The notes under the pieces were generated by a model, which was given only the letters and a program-made list of their open reading frames with translations, was not told the origin of the DNA and did not search any database. From Cyprinodon diabolis (lineage: Eukaryota; Chordata; Actinopteri; Cyprinodontiformes; Cyprinodontidae), in contig CM060064.1 of the NCBI GenBank assembly GCA_030533445.1, positions 46,685,787 through 46,749,786 on the forward strand: a stretch of DNA of 64,000 bases, written 5' to 3'. The position numbers were made by a program, and so were the translations under genes. Below are positions 13,301-26,000 of the stretch, piece by piece; the stretch's first letter is position 1, and each line of letters starts with the position of its first letter.

Positions 13301-16300
13301 TGCAAACGGATTCACATGGCCTACAAACAGATTCATGCAAAGGAGTCACATGGCCTGCAAACAGATTCACATGGCCTGCAAACAGCCTCACATCGCCTGC
13401 AAACGGCTTCACATCGTCTGCAAACAGATTCACGCAAACGATTCACATGGCTTGCAAATAGATTCACATCGTCTGCAAACTGATTCACATGGCCTACAAA
13501 CAGATTCACGCAAAGGAGTCACATGGCCTGCAAACAGATTCACATGGCCTGCAAACAGCCTCACATCGCCTGCAAACAGATTCACGCAAATTATTCACAT
13601 GGCCTTCAAACAGATTCACATGGCCTTCAAACAGATTCACATCATCTGCAAACAGATTCATATGGCCTGCAAACAGATTCATATCGTCTATAAACAGATT
13701 CACGCAAACAGATTCACATGGCCTGCTAACAGAATACAGCCAAATGGGATCATGTAATCTGCCAAAGAATGAAATCACCTTAGTTTAAAGTTTCAGTTTA
13801 AAAAAAAATATTTAAAAAACATATGTGATCAGATTTTGTTTTCGAAATGCCAGGTTTATCACTTTGACTGGTATCAGTAAATGAAACCTCAGAGCAGCAG
13901 ACCTACCTCTATAGCATTTCTTATTTCAAGAGACCTGGTCAGAGAAATAACTGCTGGGATGATGTCAAGAGCTCGGTATTCCATTAGAGCAGTGACAATG
14001 TCGTTCACGTCTTCTGTCCGCCCATTTGAAAAGAAAACCGCCACCTTCCTCAGCATCGTTCCAGCTCTCACACGTTTGAAGACGTTTTGCCCAACAAAGC
14101 GCATTGAAGCGCCTAAGTAGGGCTTGTTGGATGTCCTCTCCAAGGCAATGTTTTGCACTGCTTCTATCAGCTGAGTCTTCCTGCGGTAGTCCTGGAAGCG
14201 GATCAGGTATTTGGTGTGGGAGCTGAATCCCACCACAGCGACACGGGCACCTCTCGGACAGTTGCTCTCTGCGATATGAATGTCTTCCAGCAGAGACAGG
14301 AGGGCAGAGCGCTGCCTGTCAAAGGCGGTTTGTGTCACACCATCGGACATATCCAGGCCAAAGAGCAGCTCAGTGGGATATGCGGGGCAATCTGCCTGGC
14401 CTAAAAACCAGATAAGAACAATGTGAGTTCAGCAGAACTGAAAGAAAGGGTTAAACATGAAGGATTTTTTATCCATCATTTATTTCTTCCATTAAAATGT
14501 TAACATTTTTATTTGAAGTAAACTTTTATTGATGTAAATGTTCTTTTGTTTATTTATGTAGGTAAATAAACAAAAATGTAATAAAATCTGAATAAGATAA
14601 CGCTCTAAACAGCTGGATTTATCTTGAGCCAACATATTGCAAACACAGTATTAGCATCCAGCAGAGCTGTTAAAGAACATTGAAGAAAGAAAAGTTGTTT
14701 TATCAGTCACAGTGTTTCACAATTTCAAACATTTATGGACTTTCAACTATGAATCTGTTCTCATTGCATTTTGAAGGCAATCAAGGTAATAGAATAATTG
14801 TTTTTCAGTTCAAAAACTTTCAAAATTATTGTGGACTCAGAAACTTTTTATCAACTTTGTTGAAAAATAATTATTTATATTTTTTTCCTTTGATTTTAGA
14901 AGGAAATTAAATGATTTATGCTTCATGTATTCCAAAACACTTTTTTTTCTCCAATTTTGAAGACGTTTCTCTTCCCATCCAGGAAACTTTTTCAATTCAA
15001 AATGTCAGAAAAAGCGTTGAATTCCAGGTTTTTATACATTAACCCAACAAAGCCTTGCAAACATGCAAATTGAACCTGAAGAACGGGTCCACCCCCTTTG
15101 GAATGGGGAGTCGTTTTGTTTCTTTGTTAGCCTGTAATACACAAAACCTGCCTATACCTCTGAAAGGGGGGGGGGGGTCGTTAAAGGGAATTGTTGGCCT
15201 GGCTGAAGAGGCGAGGTGCTCGGTTTCCCTGTAATGGTGTTATTGTAATGGATTAGGTTTTTTTAAAACCTTTTTGGAATGACTATGACCTGGATGACTG
15301 AGAATCTTCACCAGCACATGCTTCATGTAAGATAAAAAAAACACTCTATTGTTTTTATCAAGTAGATAATATCTAATTATTTTATTTCTAGGGCAGAAAT
15401 CCTAATTCCATCTGCTGATTACCTGATTCGCCTCCTCATTTTTAGTTATTTTTAGATAGTTTTTTTGCAGTGCATTTTGTTCTGTTGCCATGATTTTGCT
15501 TGACTTTTCCTCCTTATGTTCGCTTCCCTTAAATCAGCCTGGAAAAGTCCTGCAGGCCCAATAAGAACCCCTCCATTTTCAGCCCATAATTGAATCGATC
15601 AGTAGTGTGAAGTTTCAAGCTCTTCTTTTGAGTTTTAATCAAGTAAAACAATCCAGAAGTTTAGAGAGTCATTTTCTATTGAACTAACTAAGAACCTACA
15701 GGTAACTTTTATGCTTTATTCTAAAACTGAACCGGTGTTCCGTCAGACCAGCATACCCATAGTCAATACGCATACGCATCAGTCCAATTTGCATACGTCT
15801 GACACTAAGTGGAAGGAAGTCTACATCGCTACTTTATTGATGCGTGATATGATAAACAAAAGGTTTTAGTCCAAGGTAAACAGAATTTAAAGCTAAACTG
15901 CTTTAAACACAGACAGCCTTGCTTTTTATTTTAGCTACTGCGCACCCTGACGTAGCAGCTAACCTGTCAGATTGTCATACAACGGTTATGTGTATGCTGA
16001 TCTTGACAGACTGATTTGCAAATGTAACATAAGTTGTTTAAATGCCCCTTTGTGCATGCGCGTGCATGCGTTTATACTATGTATGTGGTGGTATGAATGG
16101 GTATGCTGATCTGTCAGAACAGCGGTCAGAAATGTCTGACTGGTAAAGCACAGATGTTGCAATGAGGCTGTGAGTCTCCCTCTTCCTTTGAGGTCCGGAG
16201 GGACCTTCATGGTGCCAGCAGCAGGTCTTCGATGGAGTGGAGATACGTACCGATGGAGCAAGCTGTGAGGACAGATGAGACAGTTCAGAGTGAGCTGCAG

Positions 16301-16997
16301 GTTTGATCTGATGATGCTTTTTAGGAAAGCCTGGAGGAGCTGTGAACTCACCACAGTTGTCTCTGATGTAGGTGACCAGCTGACACTCCTGACAGAGCAG
16401 ATGAGTGTTAATAAAGGCTTAACAGAGACGGTGAGAACATTTCTCAGATGGGCTTACCGTCATAGGACTGGTTCCAGGAGGACCTCCGGGACCCTGAGGA
16501 GAATCGAACAGATAATCATGACTTGTTTCTCTATTTGACAGAATGTTTCTGCTTCGGTCGGCCACATTTCCTGAACTCTTCTGAACCCCAGAACTTGTTT
16601 AGTTGTAATACTATGGATCCAAATCATCAACCCTCCCCCACCATGCTTTAAAGCTGTCATGGTGCATTCAGGCTGATCAGCTGGTTCCGGTTTCCTCCAT
16701 CATGGTTACATTTCTCTAAGCTGGTCTCCTTTGTCCAGAGGACTTTGTCCCTGAAATCTCCTTCATTTAGATGCAGCTAAGATCCTGCAACCATCTTGGT
16801 GCTAGAAAAAGGAGGACTTCAACCCTTCCTATCATAGACATAATATAACAGTAGACCCCGCATCGATCGGTTTTATCTATCGGCGCTGATGTGATTTGGT
16901 GGTGCAAGCTTGGGCAGCTCCACTGTGTAATGTGTTAGCAGGAACAGAATTAATTTTAATCAACTTTAACTCGCTGAATATTGAGCTAATTTTCACA

Positions 16998-17060
<63 letters not shown>

Positions 17061-20000
17061 GAGCTGCAACATGTCTGGAGTGCCGAGAAGCAGAAGGTGC
17101 TCAATACTCAGGTACCTGGCCAAGGTAAGGAAAGCCGAAAAAAGGCCACCTTTGAAGAAGACGCACAAGACAAAACGTCAAGATTGGGCCAAGAAATATC
17201 TGCAGACTGATTCCTCCAAGGTGTTTTGGTCTGATGGAATGAGATTCTTGATGGGCCAGATGGATGGATGGGCACCAGGCTGGATCAGTAAAGGGCAGCA
17301 AGTTCCTTATCCACTCAGACGCCAGCAAGGTGGAAGTGGGGTAATGCTATGGGTTGGTACCATACCATACCATACCAACTTTATATATGAAGCACTTTAT
17401 GCACCGGACAGGACCAAAGTGCTGTACACAATCATAAAATACAATAAAATTATAAAATAGAAAAAAAAAGAGTGTAAAATACATATTAGTATACAAAGAG
17501 AATAAAACAAAGTAAAACCTCTCAAATTGTGCCAAATTGTTCCAGTGTGAGGAAGCTAAAACAGGAGAAATGTGGTCGAATTTTCGTGTACCTGTTAAAA
17601 GACGTGCAGCAGCATTTTGAACCCTCTAAATTTGGGAAATATACAAATCACTGACCCCTGTATAAAGTGAGTTACAGTAATCCAGGTGTGTGGTCACAAA
17701 TGCATGGATCACTGTTTCAAAATGCTGTTTCGAAAGAATGGGTTTTACTTTGGCTAACTGCCTTAAGTGGAAAAAGCTGGACTTTATAACGGCTCTGATG
17801 TGCGCTTCCATCTTAATACCAGCATCCATCTTAACTCCTAAATTAGTAATAACTAATTTATTACTAGTAATAGTAATGCTATCATCAAAGATGAGCTTGT
17901 GGGACCTTCTCAGGTTGATGATGGAGTCAAGATCACCTCCCAGACCTACTGCCAGTTTCTGGAAGACACCTTCTTCAAACAGCGGAACAAGAAGAAGTCG
18001 CCATCATTGAAGAGATATTCATGCAGGACGATGCTCCGTCACACGCATCAAAATACACCACAGCGTGGCGGCCAGAAAAAGTCTAAAAGGAGAAAAAATA
18101 ATGACATGGTCCCTTTTTTCACCTGATCTGAACCCCATGGAGAACCTGTGGTCCTTCATGAAAGGTGAGATCTACAGGGAGGCTGTGGAGGCTGCTGCAC
18201 GCCATGAGGATCACACACAGATCAAGACTCTGACAGAATCTATGGATGGAAGGATTTAGAGCGTCATGGTGAAGAAAGGTGGCTCTATTGGTTCACTGGG
18301 TTTTTTTGTTTTTGAAGGTCGCAAATGTTTATTTCTGAATTTTGAGTTGTTATATTGGTTTACCTGGTTAAAATAAACAAGTGAGATGGGTATATATTTA
18401 TTTTTTATTACGTTGCCTAATAATTCTGCGCAGTAATATTTACCAGCACACACAGACATCCTCATTAAAAAAAATTAACTTCCAAATCTATGAAACTTTT
18501 ATAATAAGGAGTCTTTTAGGTTGAATGAGAACAATTATGGCCCAATAATAAAAATAATCCTCAAAAATACAACTCGCCTAATAATTCTGCACACAGTGTG
18601 TATATAATATCTATTATTCAGATGCACTGTATTTATATTTGTAAAAACACTGTACAGTACAGTATTTTGTTTATTTTTTATATGTATTAATCTATATTTT
18701 ACCTTTATGTGAATGTTATTTTTACCCATGTTTTAGCTGTTTTGTTGTTTATAGTGTTTAATGTTGGATTTATTATTTTTTTTCCTTACAGCACTTTGGT
18801 CAGCTGTGGTTGCTTTTAAGTGCTTAACAAATAAAATTGGATTGGATTTTTTTTAAAACTCTGTCAGTAATATATGCTGTTTATTTACTAATGTCTTCCA
18901 AAGCTCTGATGCCTTCACAAAGTTCTCCGTCGAACCCTGATGTCAACAGCCTGTTGATTTCAACAAAAATACGCTGCAGTGCTGAAGCATCCTTCTGTTC
19001 TGCTTAAACCAGTTGGTTAGAGTAGCAGGTCGACCTCTCCAAGATGGCGCCACGTCAGTCAAAGAGAGGTCTACTCTATGCTTCCTACAGCCAGAAAGGG
19101 TTAAGGTTATAACCTTTGACCTTTGGTAACTGAGGCCTGCGACCAACTGAAATAAAAGTTTTTTTGTTTGTTTGTTTTTTTGACTTTCCAGGTTCTGGAT
19201 ACTCTCTGCAGGACGTCCTGCCTGTCAGCACAGCTGGACCTTCATGTCAGACGGAACAGTCTCTAACTCATCAGAACGTTCAGGAGGGTAAAAGTGAATC
19301 CCACACTTACTCTGTGTCCTGGGTATCCCGGTTCTCCAAACATTCCAGATTCTCCCGGTCGGCCCGAGTTCCCCTGCATCAATCCAAACACACATCACAG
19401 ACATCCCAGCAGAGGGAAAAAACGTATTCTGGTCCTAATGGGACAGAACTCACCGGTCGACCTCGGTTCCCTCTGCGTCCAGGTTCTCCTTTGGGCCCCT
19501 GCAGCCCGTCTTCCCCCTGCAGAGGAGAAGCCGCCCGTTTATCATCAGACCAATAAATTGAAGACATCAGAACAAAGAGCCAATCATCACGAGCCGTCCT
19601 GAGGAACATCAGGAAGGGGAACCCAACAACGATCCACAGATCCAAGGAGAGGTTCTCTTCCAAAAACAGATAAATAGCAGAACCTGTCCTGGAACATAAT
19701 CTATAATCTGAGTTTCTTTCCGTCAAAATCTCATGGTTGGCACTAATTTTTGTCTGGGCATTGTCAGTTTCACTATAGCTCTGGTGAATTTCAATGGTGA
19801 AGTCCTCTGGAAATCTTCAATAATTGTTGTTGATTGCAGATGTGTCTAGTAGTTCCCATTGATTTAGCTTGTAAAGCGGGGAGAATGGCGCTAGGCTTAC
19901 CGCACCGTGACGTCACTGCTGGAAGATGGCAGGAGGGAGGGGCTACTATCAGAGTATGAAATACGGGGGTGTCCGGGGGGGCTCGACCCCCCCGAATAAC

Positions 20001-23000
20001 CCATGAGACCGCCTGAAAGCCTCAAAAGCAAAATTTAAAGGGGGTCTTAAATTGTGTCAAAAAAATTAAGAATATTTTTTTTTGTCGCTAATGGTCACTA
20101 AAATGTTTTTAAGCTCAACATGTCCAGTATTTAAAATTCAAAACCTTTATTCACAAATATGTTCTGTTTTTTGCCAAGTGGAGCCAGCCAATCCTGTTTG
20201 CGTATGCTAATTAGCCATGTGCTTTTCCGCAGTTAATAACACGAGCAACGTGGAACAGATTGCACGAAGACAGCAGGTCTTTACTCCTGTTTGTGGACCT
20301 CAACGGACCTCCTCTGGACAAATTCGACCCAGTTCCTGTCAGGATTTGGTGTTGAATGAGGACCCAAATGCAGAGGCAAGTTGGCAGAGGTGAATATTGG
20401 TGGGTTTCATGAGGTTCACAGGAGCTGAGGCAGGAATCAAAAATCCAACAGAAATTACAAACGAACCAGAACCAGGGAGACAACCCTAACCCAGACTCAA
20501 GGATCAGGACTAAAAAAAATTTTCGCCGCTAAATTAATTAAATCACTGCGAAAGTATTAGTTTTTACGTATAAATAATGATCCTTTGGTTATTCCAGACT
20601 TTTCCTTTAAAGGGTTAAATTTGAGGTTCTATTGTGGAGGATTGAGGCTTTATTTACCAAATGAACTAAAAGTAGTTAATTTTTAGGTTTGGGAATTTTC
20701 ATTTGTTGAAATAGTGAACTATTAACGTGAGCTGCTTCATTTCCATCTGTGCGAGCTGAACTTTGAGCTCGTTCACAGCATCAGGCGTTGGAGCAGATCT
20801 TCCTCCATGTTGGATCAGGCTCTATGAGATCCCAGCAGTGAGACTGATGCTCCGACTGAACGGCCTCAGCAGATAATGAACTCCAGATCCAGGATGAGAT
20901 TAACGGCAGTGATATTTAATCTGGTTTAATCTGATCTGGAGTCATTGGAAACAGACTCACCAGCAGGCCGGGATAACCAGGGAATCCAGCATCTCCCTGG
21001 AAAACAAACATTTCCTCCAGTTAAACGAAATAATGAGAAACATCCAGAGTTCCTGACGTCTCAGAGATCAGCTCTACCTTTGAACCTGGAGATCCGGGAG
21101 GTCCGAAACCATCGCTGCCATCCGGACCCTGAAACAGAACTCTGACTGTCAGAGCCAGAATCACATTGGCTTCACCCTCTTTAAACCAGCAGGGGTCTCA
21201 TACCGGTGCTCCTCTGGCTCCCTGTGGTCCTGCTTCTCCTGGATCACCTGGGTCTCCTGATTGGCCCTGGAACAACAGCAGTCGTTGGTTTTTAGTTTGT
21301 TCCATAAAATAAACTCTGATCTGGGAAGCTGACCCGCGAGCGGGTCCATTTCCTGATCAAACGGGTGTTTTAGGAACCAAAGGGAGCCACCCACCTTCAG
21401 TCCAGTCGCTCCAAGCTTTCCCACTTGTCCTTTGTTTCCCGCAGATCCAGGTGCACCCTGCAGAGAACCACAGACAGCAGGTCGCCGTTATATCCGAGCT
21501 TCCCTGAACGCATCTTTACTCAGCAGTGAGTTTGTTTCTACAGTTGCAGGGAGGCAAGTTTATCTTTAGAGCAAATTTCAAATAAACAAATAAAGAGATG
21601 AACAGCGACCGATGAAAATAGGATGGTTATATAAAAACAAAGATATAATAATGGATATGAGATAAAGAGACACATTTGTACCAGTATTATTGGCGTCAAA
21701 GAATCTGTTTTAAAAAAGGAAATTTAACAGAAATGGATGAAGCTTGTCAATACAATAAGTTTGCGAGAGTAATTTATAACGTGTAAATAAACGTTTAAAC
21801 TGTATTTAAAGTTAGCAGTTTTTTCAGCTTTTTCCTTACGACACAATAAAAAAAAATATTTTATTAAACTATTATAAATGTATTATATTTTTTCATTTTT
21901 TGGGGTGGAGACAGATTTTAGTCGGCTCTGGGCAGACGTTAGCAACAGCATTTGGTTCAGGCCAAGCTCCGTCTCAGAGGTGGAAAGGGTTAAAAAATTT
22001 AAAACTCAGTTGGTCCCAAAAATCTGAGAAAAACTAAATGTGAAGAGAAAAAATATTTTAAAATATAAAATCTAAAAAAAACCAAAACAAACTGTTATCA
22101 TATTGGTTGGACTTTTGCAAATATAAATTTTACCTCAAAACATTTTTTTAAATTAAGATACTTTTTCAACGTTCTATTCATAAATCGATTTTCTTCAAAT
22201 TTCATTTCTTGAGATTTTTCCTTTACTTCATATAATAATGGGACAAATTTCTCGCCATAGAATGGGTTGGAGAGATGCAGCAAAGCTCCGGGTTAGGATC
22301 TGATCCAGGATCAAACAGCCAAGTTTCTGTGAACAGAACCGATTCGCTCGTCGCCACTGAGGACATCAGGCCTTCCTGGATGATGTCATCCTTTATTCTG
22401 CTCAGCTTACAGCATCTTCCTCTAGAGCCCAGATTATCGCCCCAGTGGTCTGTCTCTGGTCCGGCTCAGAGGACGGCAGGACGATGTCTCACATGTGGAC
22501 ATTGGATGAAACCAAAAGCTGCTTCTGTTGTTCAGACAAACTGATGAGTTCAAAGTCCAAACTGTGTCTGGAAGATATTTCATCTGAGGCGCGTTTGTAA
22601 AATTAAGCAGTAAAAAAATTAGGAGCAATCTTTATGGTTATTTAATGTATTTTAAGAGAAAAATAAGAGGGTTATTTCCCCCCCCCCAAGTCATTTTTTC
22701 ACTATGTCATTCATTCATTTATAAAAATCTTACTTTGGTAATTAAATATGTAGTTTGTTGAATAATTACTTAATTTACAAATTAAATATTTAGTTTTTTA
22801 TATAAATATTTAGCTCCAAATTAAATATTTATTTAACCAACTAAATATTTAGTACAACTAGTATAAAGATTCACAGGCTTTTACTTTTTTTTTTTTTTTT
22901 TTTACATTTCGGGAAGGGAATTTGCATATTCACTATTTATTTAGGTAGCACCAAGCTACATATTTAGTTTGCAGCTAAATATTTATTTAAGAAAGTAAGA

Positions 23001-26000
23001 TTTTTCATAATTGAGTAATGAAATAGTGAAATAGTGGCTTTTAACACCATGTAGAGTATTGATTTTATGTATACACATGCATATTTTTATCCTGTGCGGG
23101 CAGTGCTTTTATTTTATTTACTTTTATTTATTTTAGTTATTTTATCTTTTTGTGCAGCACTTTGGAAACCTTGTGTCTATTCAAACCGTGCTATATAAAT
23201 AAAGTGGATTGGAAAAATGAAGAAAATAAGCCCCTTATGTTTCCTTTTAAACAGACTAAATAACCATAAATATTGCTCCTAATTTCTGACGGCTTATCTT
23301 TACAAATGGCGCCCCATAATTTCATGGCCTGAATCGTAACTGAAGGATCAGTAAGACCTCTGGTAGAGTTTGATAAGATCAAGCATTAAAGCAGGGGCTG
23401 CAGGATGGTGATGCTCTGATTGATAGACGCTCCAACGTTCTCCAAATGCAGACATTTGGCGCTCTCTTAATCCCCACTAAGGGTCTGCATGTGGACCAAA
23501 TTACCTCCAAGTAAGATCAAATCAGACAATAAATCATGATCACATCTTCATCGCGCTGCCGGCTCCATGTTTACCAGAACTTCATCTGCAGCTGCTTCAT
23601 CTTTACGTCATAAAGTAGCTGATAAATAAACAAGATCCCAGCTGAACTCCATGACTAATCGATCCGCCGGCCTCTGTGTGGAGATTTGTCCCACGTTCAC
23701 TGAGAAACACAAACGCTGAGATGTCCTCCAACATGTAGGACAGTTAAGCAACATTCTGGAAATGAAACATGAGCAGAACCATCTCTGATGTCTCTGTTTG
23801 CCAAGCTGGAGACAGATGATTCCCAGATGTGTGTCAGAGGCTCCAGGATTTATGCTGCAATTAAAGGCAACAAACGAGGCGACACATCCCAGCGCTTTTA
23901 GAGCTGTCAGGGTGATGAAGATCTACTGACTGAGAGGTCTCCACGAGTTCAGAGAGGGCGGAAAAGTTTCTGAGATCTCATTAGATATCAGGAGGGAATT
24001 TTGTTGTTATGTTCCTAGAATTTCTAAAAGTAGAATGGGAGGCAGATCTTTTAGTTATCAGGCTCCTTTCCTGTGGAACCAACTACCAGTTTTAGTCCGT
24101 GAGGCAGACACTCTGTCTACTTTTAAGGCTAGGCTTAAAACTTTCCTTTTTGATAAAGCTTATAGTTAGAGTGGCTCAGGTTATCCTGAGCTATCTCTGT
24201 AGTTCTGCTGCTATAGGCTTAGACTGCTGGAGGACATAGGGACCCTTTTTCATCATTCTGCTTCATTCTATCTCTATTCTCCCACTCTGCAGAATCTGTT
24301 AGTTCAATCTCTAACGTTCTGCTCTCTCTGCTTTTTCTCATAGTAGCTTCATCTGGTCTGTTCCTGTTTGGCTGTGACTCCATCCTGGAGAGAAATATCA
24401 GCTGTGCTGCTGCCATCAACACCTTTGTTTCTAGATGTTGGAGCTCGGCCTGTTTTCCAGTGTAGTCCTGTTTCTCTGACTGTGACTAACTGGATGTGCT
24501 CTCTTCATCCTCTGACATGGGAGCTGGCTCGGAGCTCGTCTGCCTGGCTGTGTGTTTCCTGGACGGGGCCGCCTGTGGAGCTGGTTGACAGTTTCCTTTT
24601 GTATCTATGCTTCTTTTTCTATGTCTGCTTCTGTCTCCTTGAACCCCAGTGGGCCTCAGCAGATGGCCGCTCACACTGAGCCTGGTTCTGCTGGAGGTTT
24701 CTTCCTGTTCAAAGGGAGTTTTTCCTCTCCACTGTCGCTACAAGCATACTTAGTGTGAGGGATTGCTGAAGAGTCAATGAGTCGATGCAATCAGCTGGTT
24801 TTCCTTAGATAGAAAACTTTGAATCAATCTGACTGGATGATCTGGTGAACTGGAAAGTGACCTGAGATGACATGATGTGAATTGGAGCTATAGAAATAAA
24901 CTGAATTGTTATTAAGAGCAAAGAACATGATTCAAAAAGGACAACTGAATAAAATGTGTTCCTAAGATGAGACTTTAAAACTTAGCAAAATTAAAGTGAG
25001 TAGAGATTAATTTATTATTATTATTTATTAATCTGTATGTAAAGAATCCAATATTGCTTCAGATGCTTCAGCTGCGCGTCAGATCTAAACTTCTACAAGC
25101 ATCAAAATGAAGCAGTACGCGGCGTTTTCACTGCTCCTGCTGTGTGCGGTCTGAACGTTGCATTATCAGTGAATCTATAGAGTGAATTTAGTTCCATTAT
25201 TATTGCAAGCAAATAAAACATTTTATAAATGGAAATTTAAATAATTTGGTGAATTAAAATGTAAATATAGGCCACTCAGGAATAAATTTTTACAAATATT
25301 TTACTTAAAAAACATTTTGAGAGTAATTTTCCTTTTTTTATCAGATTTTATTTGAATTTATTTATCTATGTCTGAATTTTTACAAAAGATATTATACGAT
25401 ATTTCTACGCTTTTAATTGTGTTTTATATTTTAATCATGTCTAAGTGGACATTTGGCAAAATTTTATTTTAAATTTTATGTTATTCTAAAATATATTTTA
25501 AATGAAACATTTATCTTATTCTATTTTTATGTGTTTATGTATTTTAGCCTTAGCTTTTATCTTATGTTCCTTAACTGTGATTCCTGTACAGCACTTTGGT
25601 CAACCCCGGTTGTTTTAAATGTGCTATATAAATAAAGTTTGAGTTAAGTTGAAGTTTGAGTTATATATATATATATAAAAATATATACATTTTTTGTTTG
25701 TTTGTTTTCCAGATTGAATTTTAAATCACATTGACTTCACTCCAGGCTGGATACAAACGCTTGTGATTTGAGTGGAAATTGAAATAAAACAATCAATCAA
25801 TAAAACGTCTAGCAGACTAATAAGCAGCCATCAGAGGTGAAGAAGGTATGTTTAGGAAAACACTGCATTTCCTAAAAGTTCCTAAAGAAAATCTAAAATC
25901 TTTAACTATAAAATTGTTGAAAGCATAAAATTGGAACATATAAAACCTGTAAAAATATATATTTTTAAATTAAATATAAAAACAAAATGGAAAAGAAAAA

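Larger units (their letters stand above)
16850..18595 (+). pseudogene. Tc1-like transposase relic, interrupted
   Basis: Tc1/mariner transposase remnants on the plus strand: 17071-17356 ([42 protein letters not shown]) and 17885-18260 ([38 protein letters not shown]). These are the RNase H-like domain with its final DxxE-type region. Frameshifts and a nested insertion (17357-17884) inactivate it. The right end GCCTAATAATTCTGCACACA resembles Tc1 termini. Confidence 0.82.

Noticed and set aside
10962..13757. A 931-codon open frame (and an 826-codon one) on the plus strand
   Set aside because: It is the 21-bp minisatellite read through; several frames on both strands are open at once and the peptide is a pure 7-residue repeat with no start context or splice signals.
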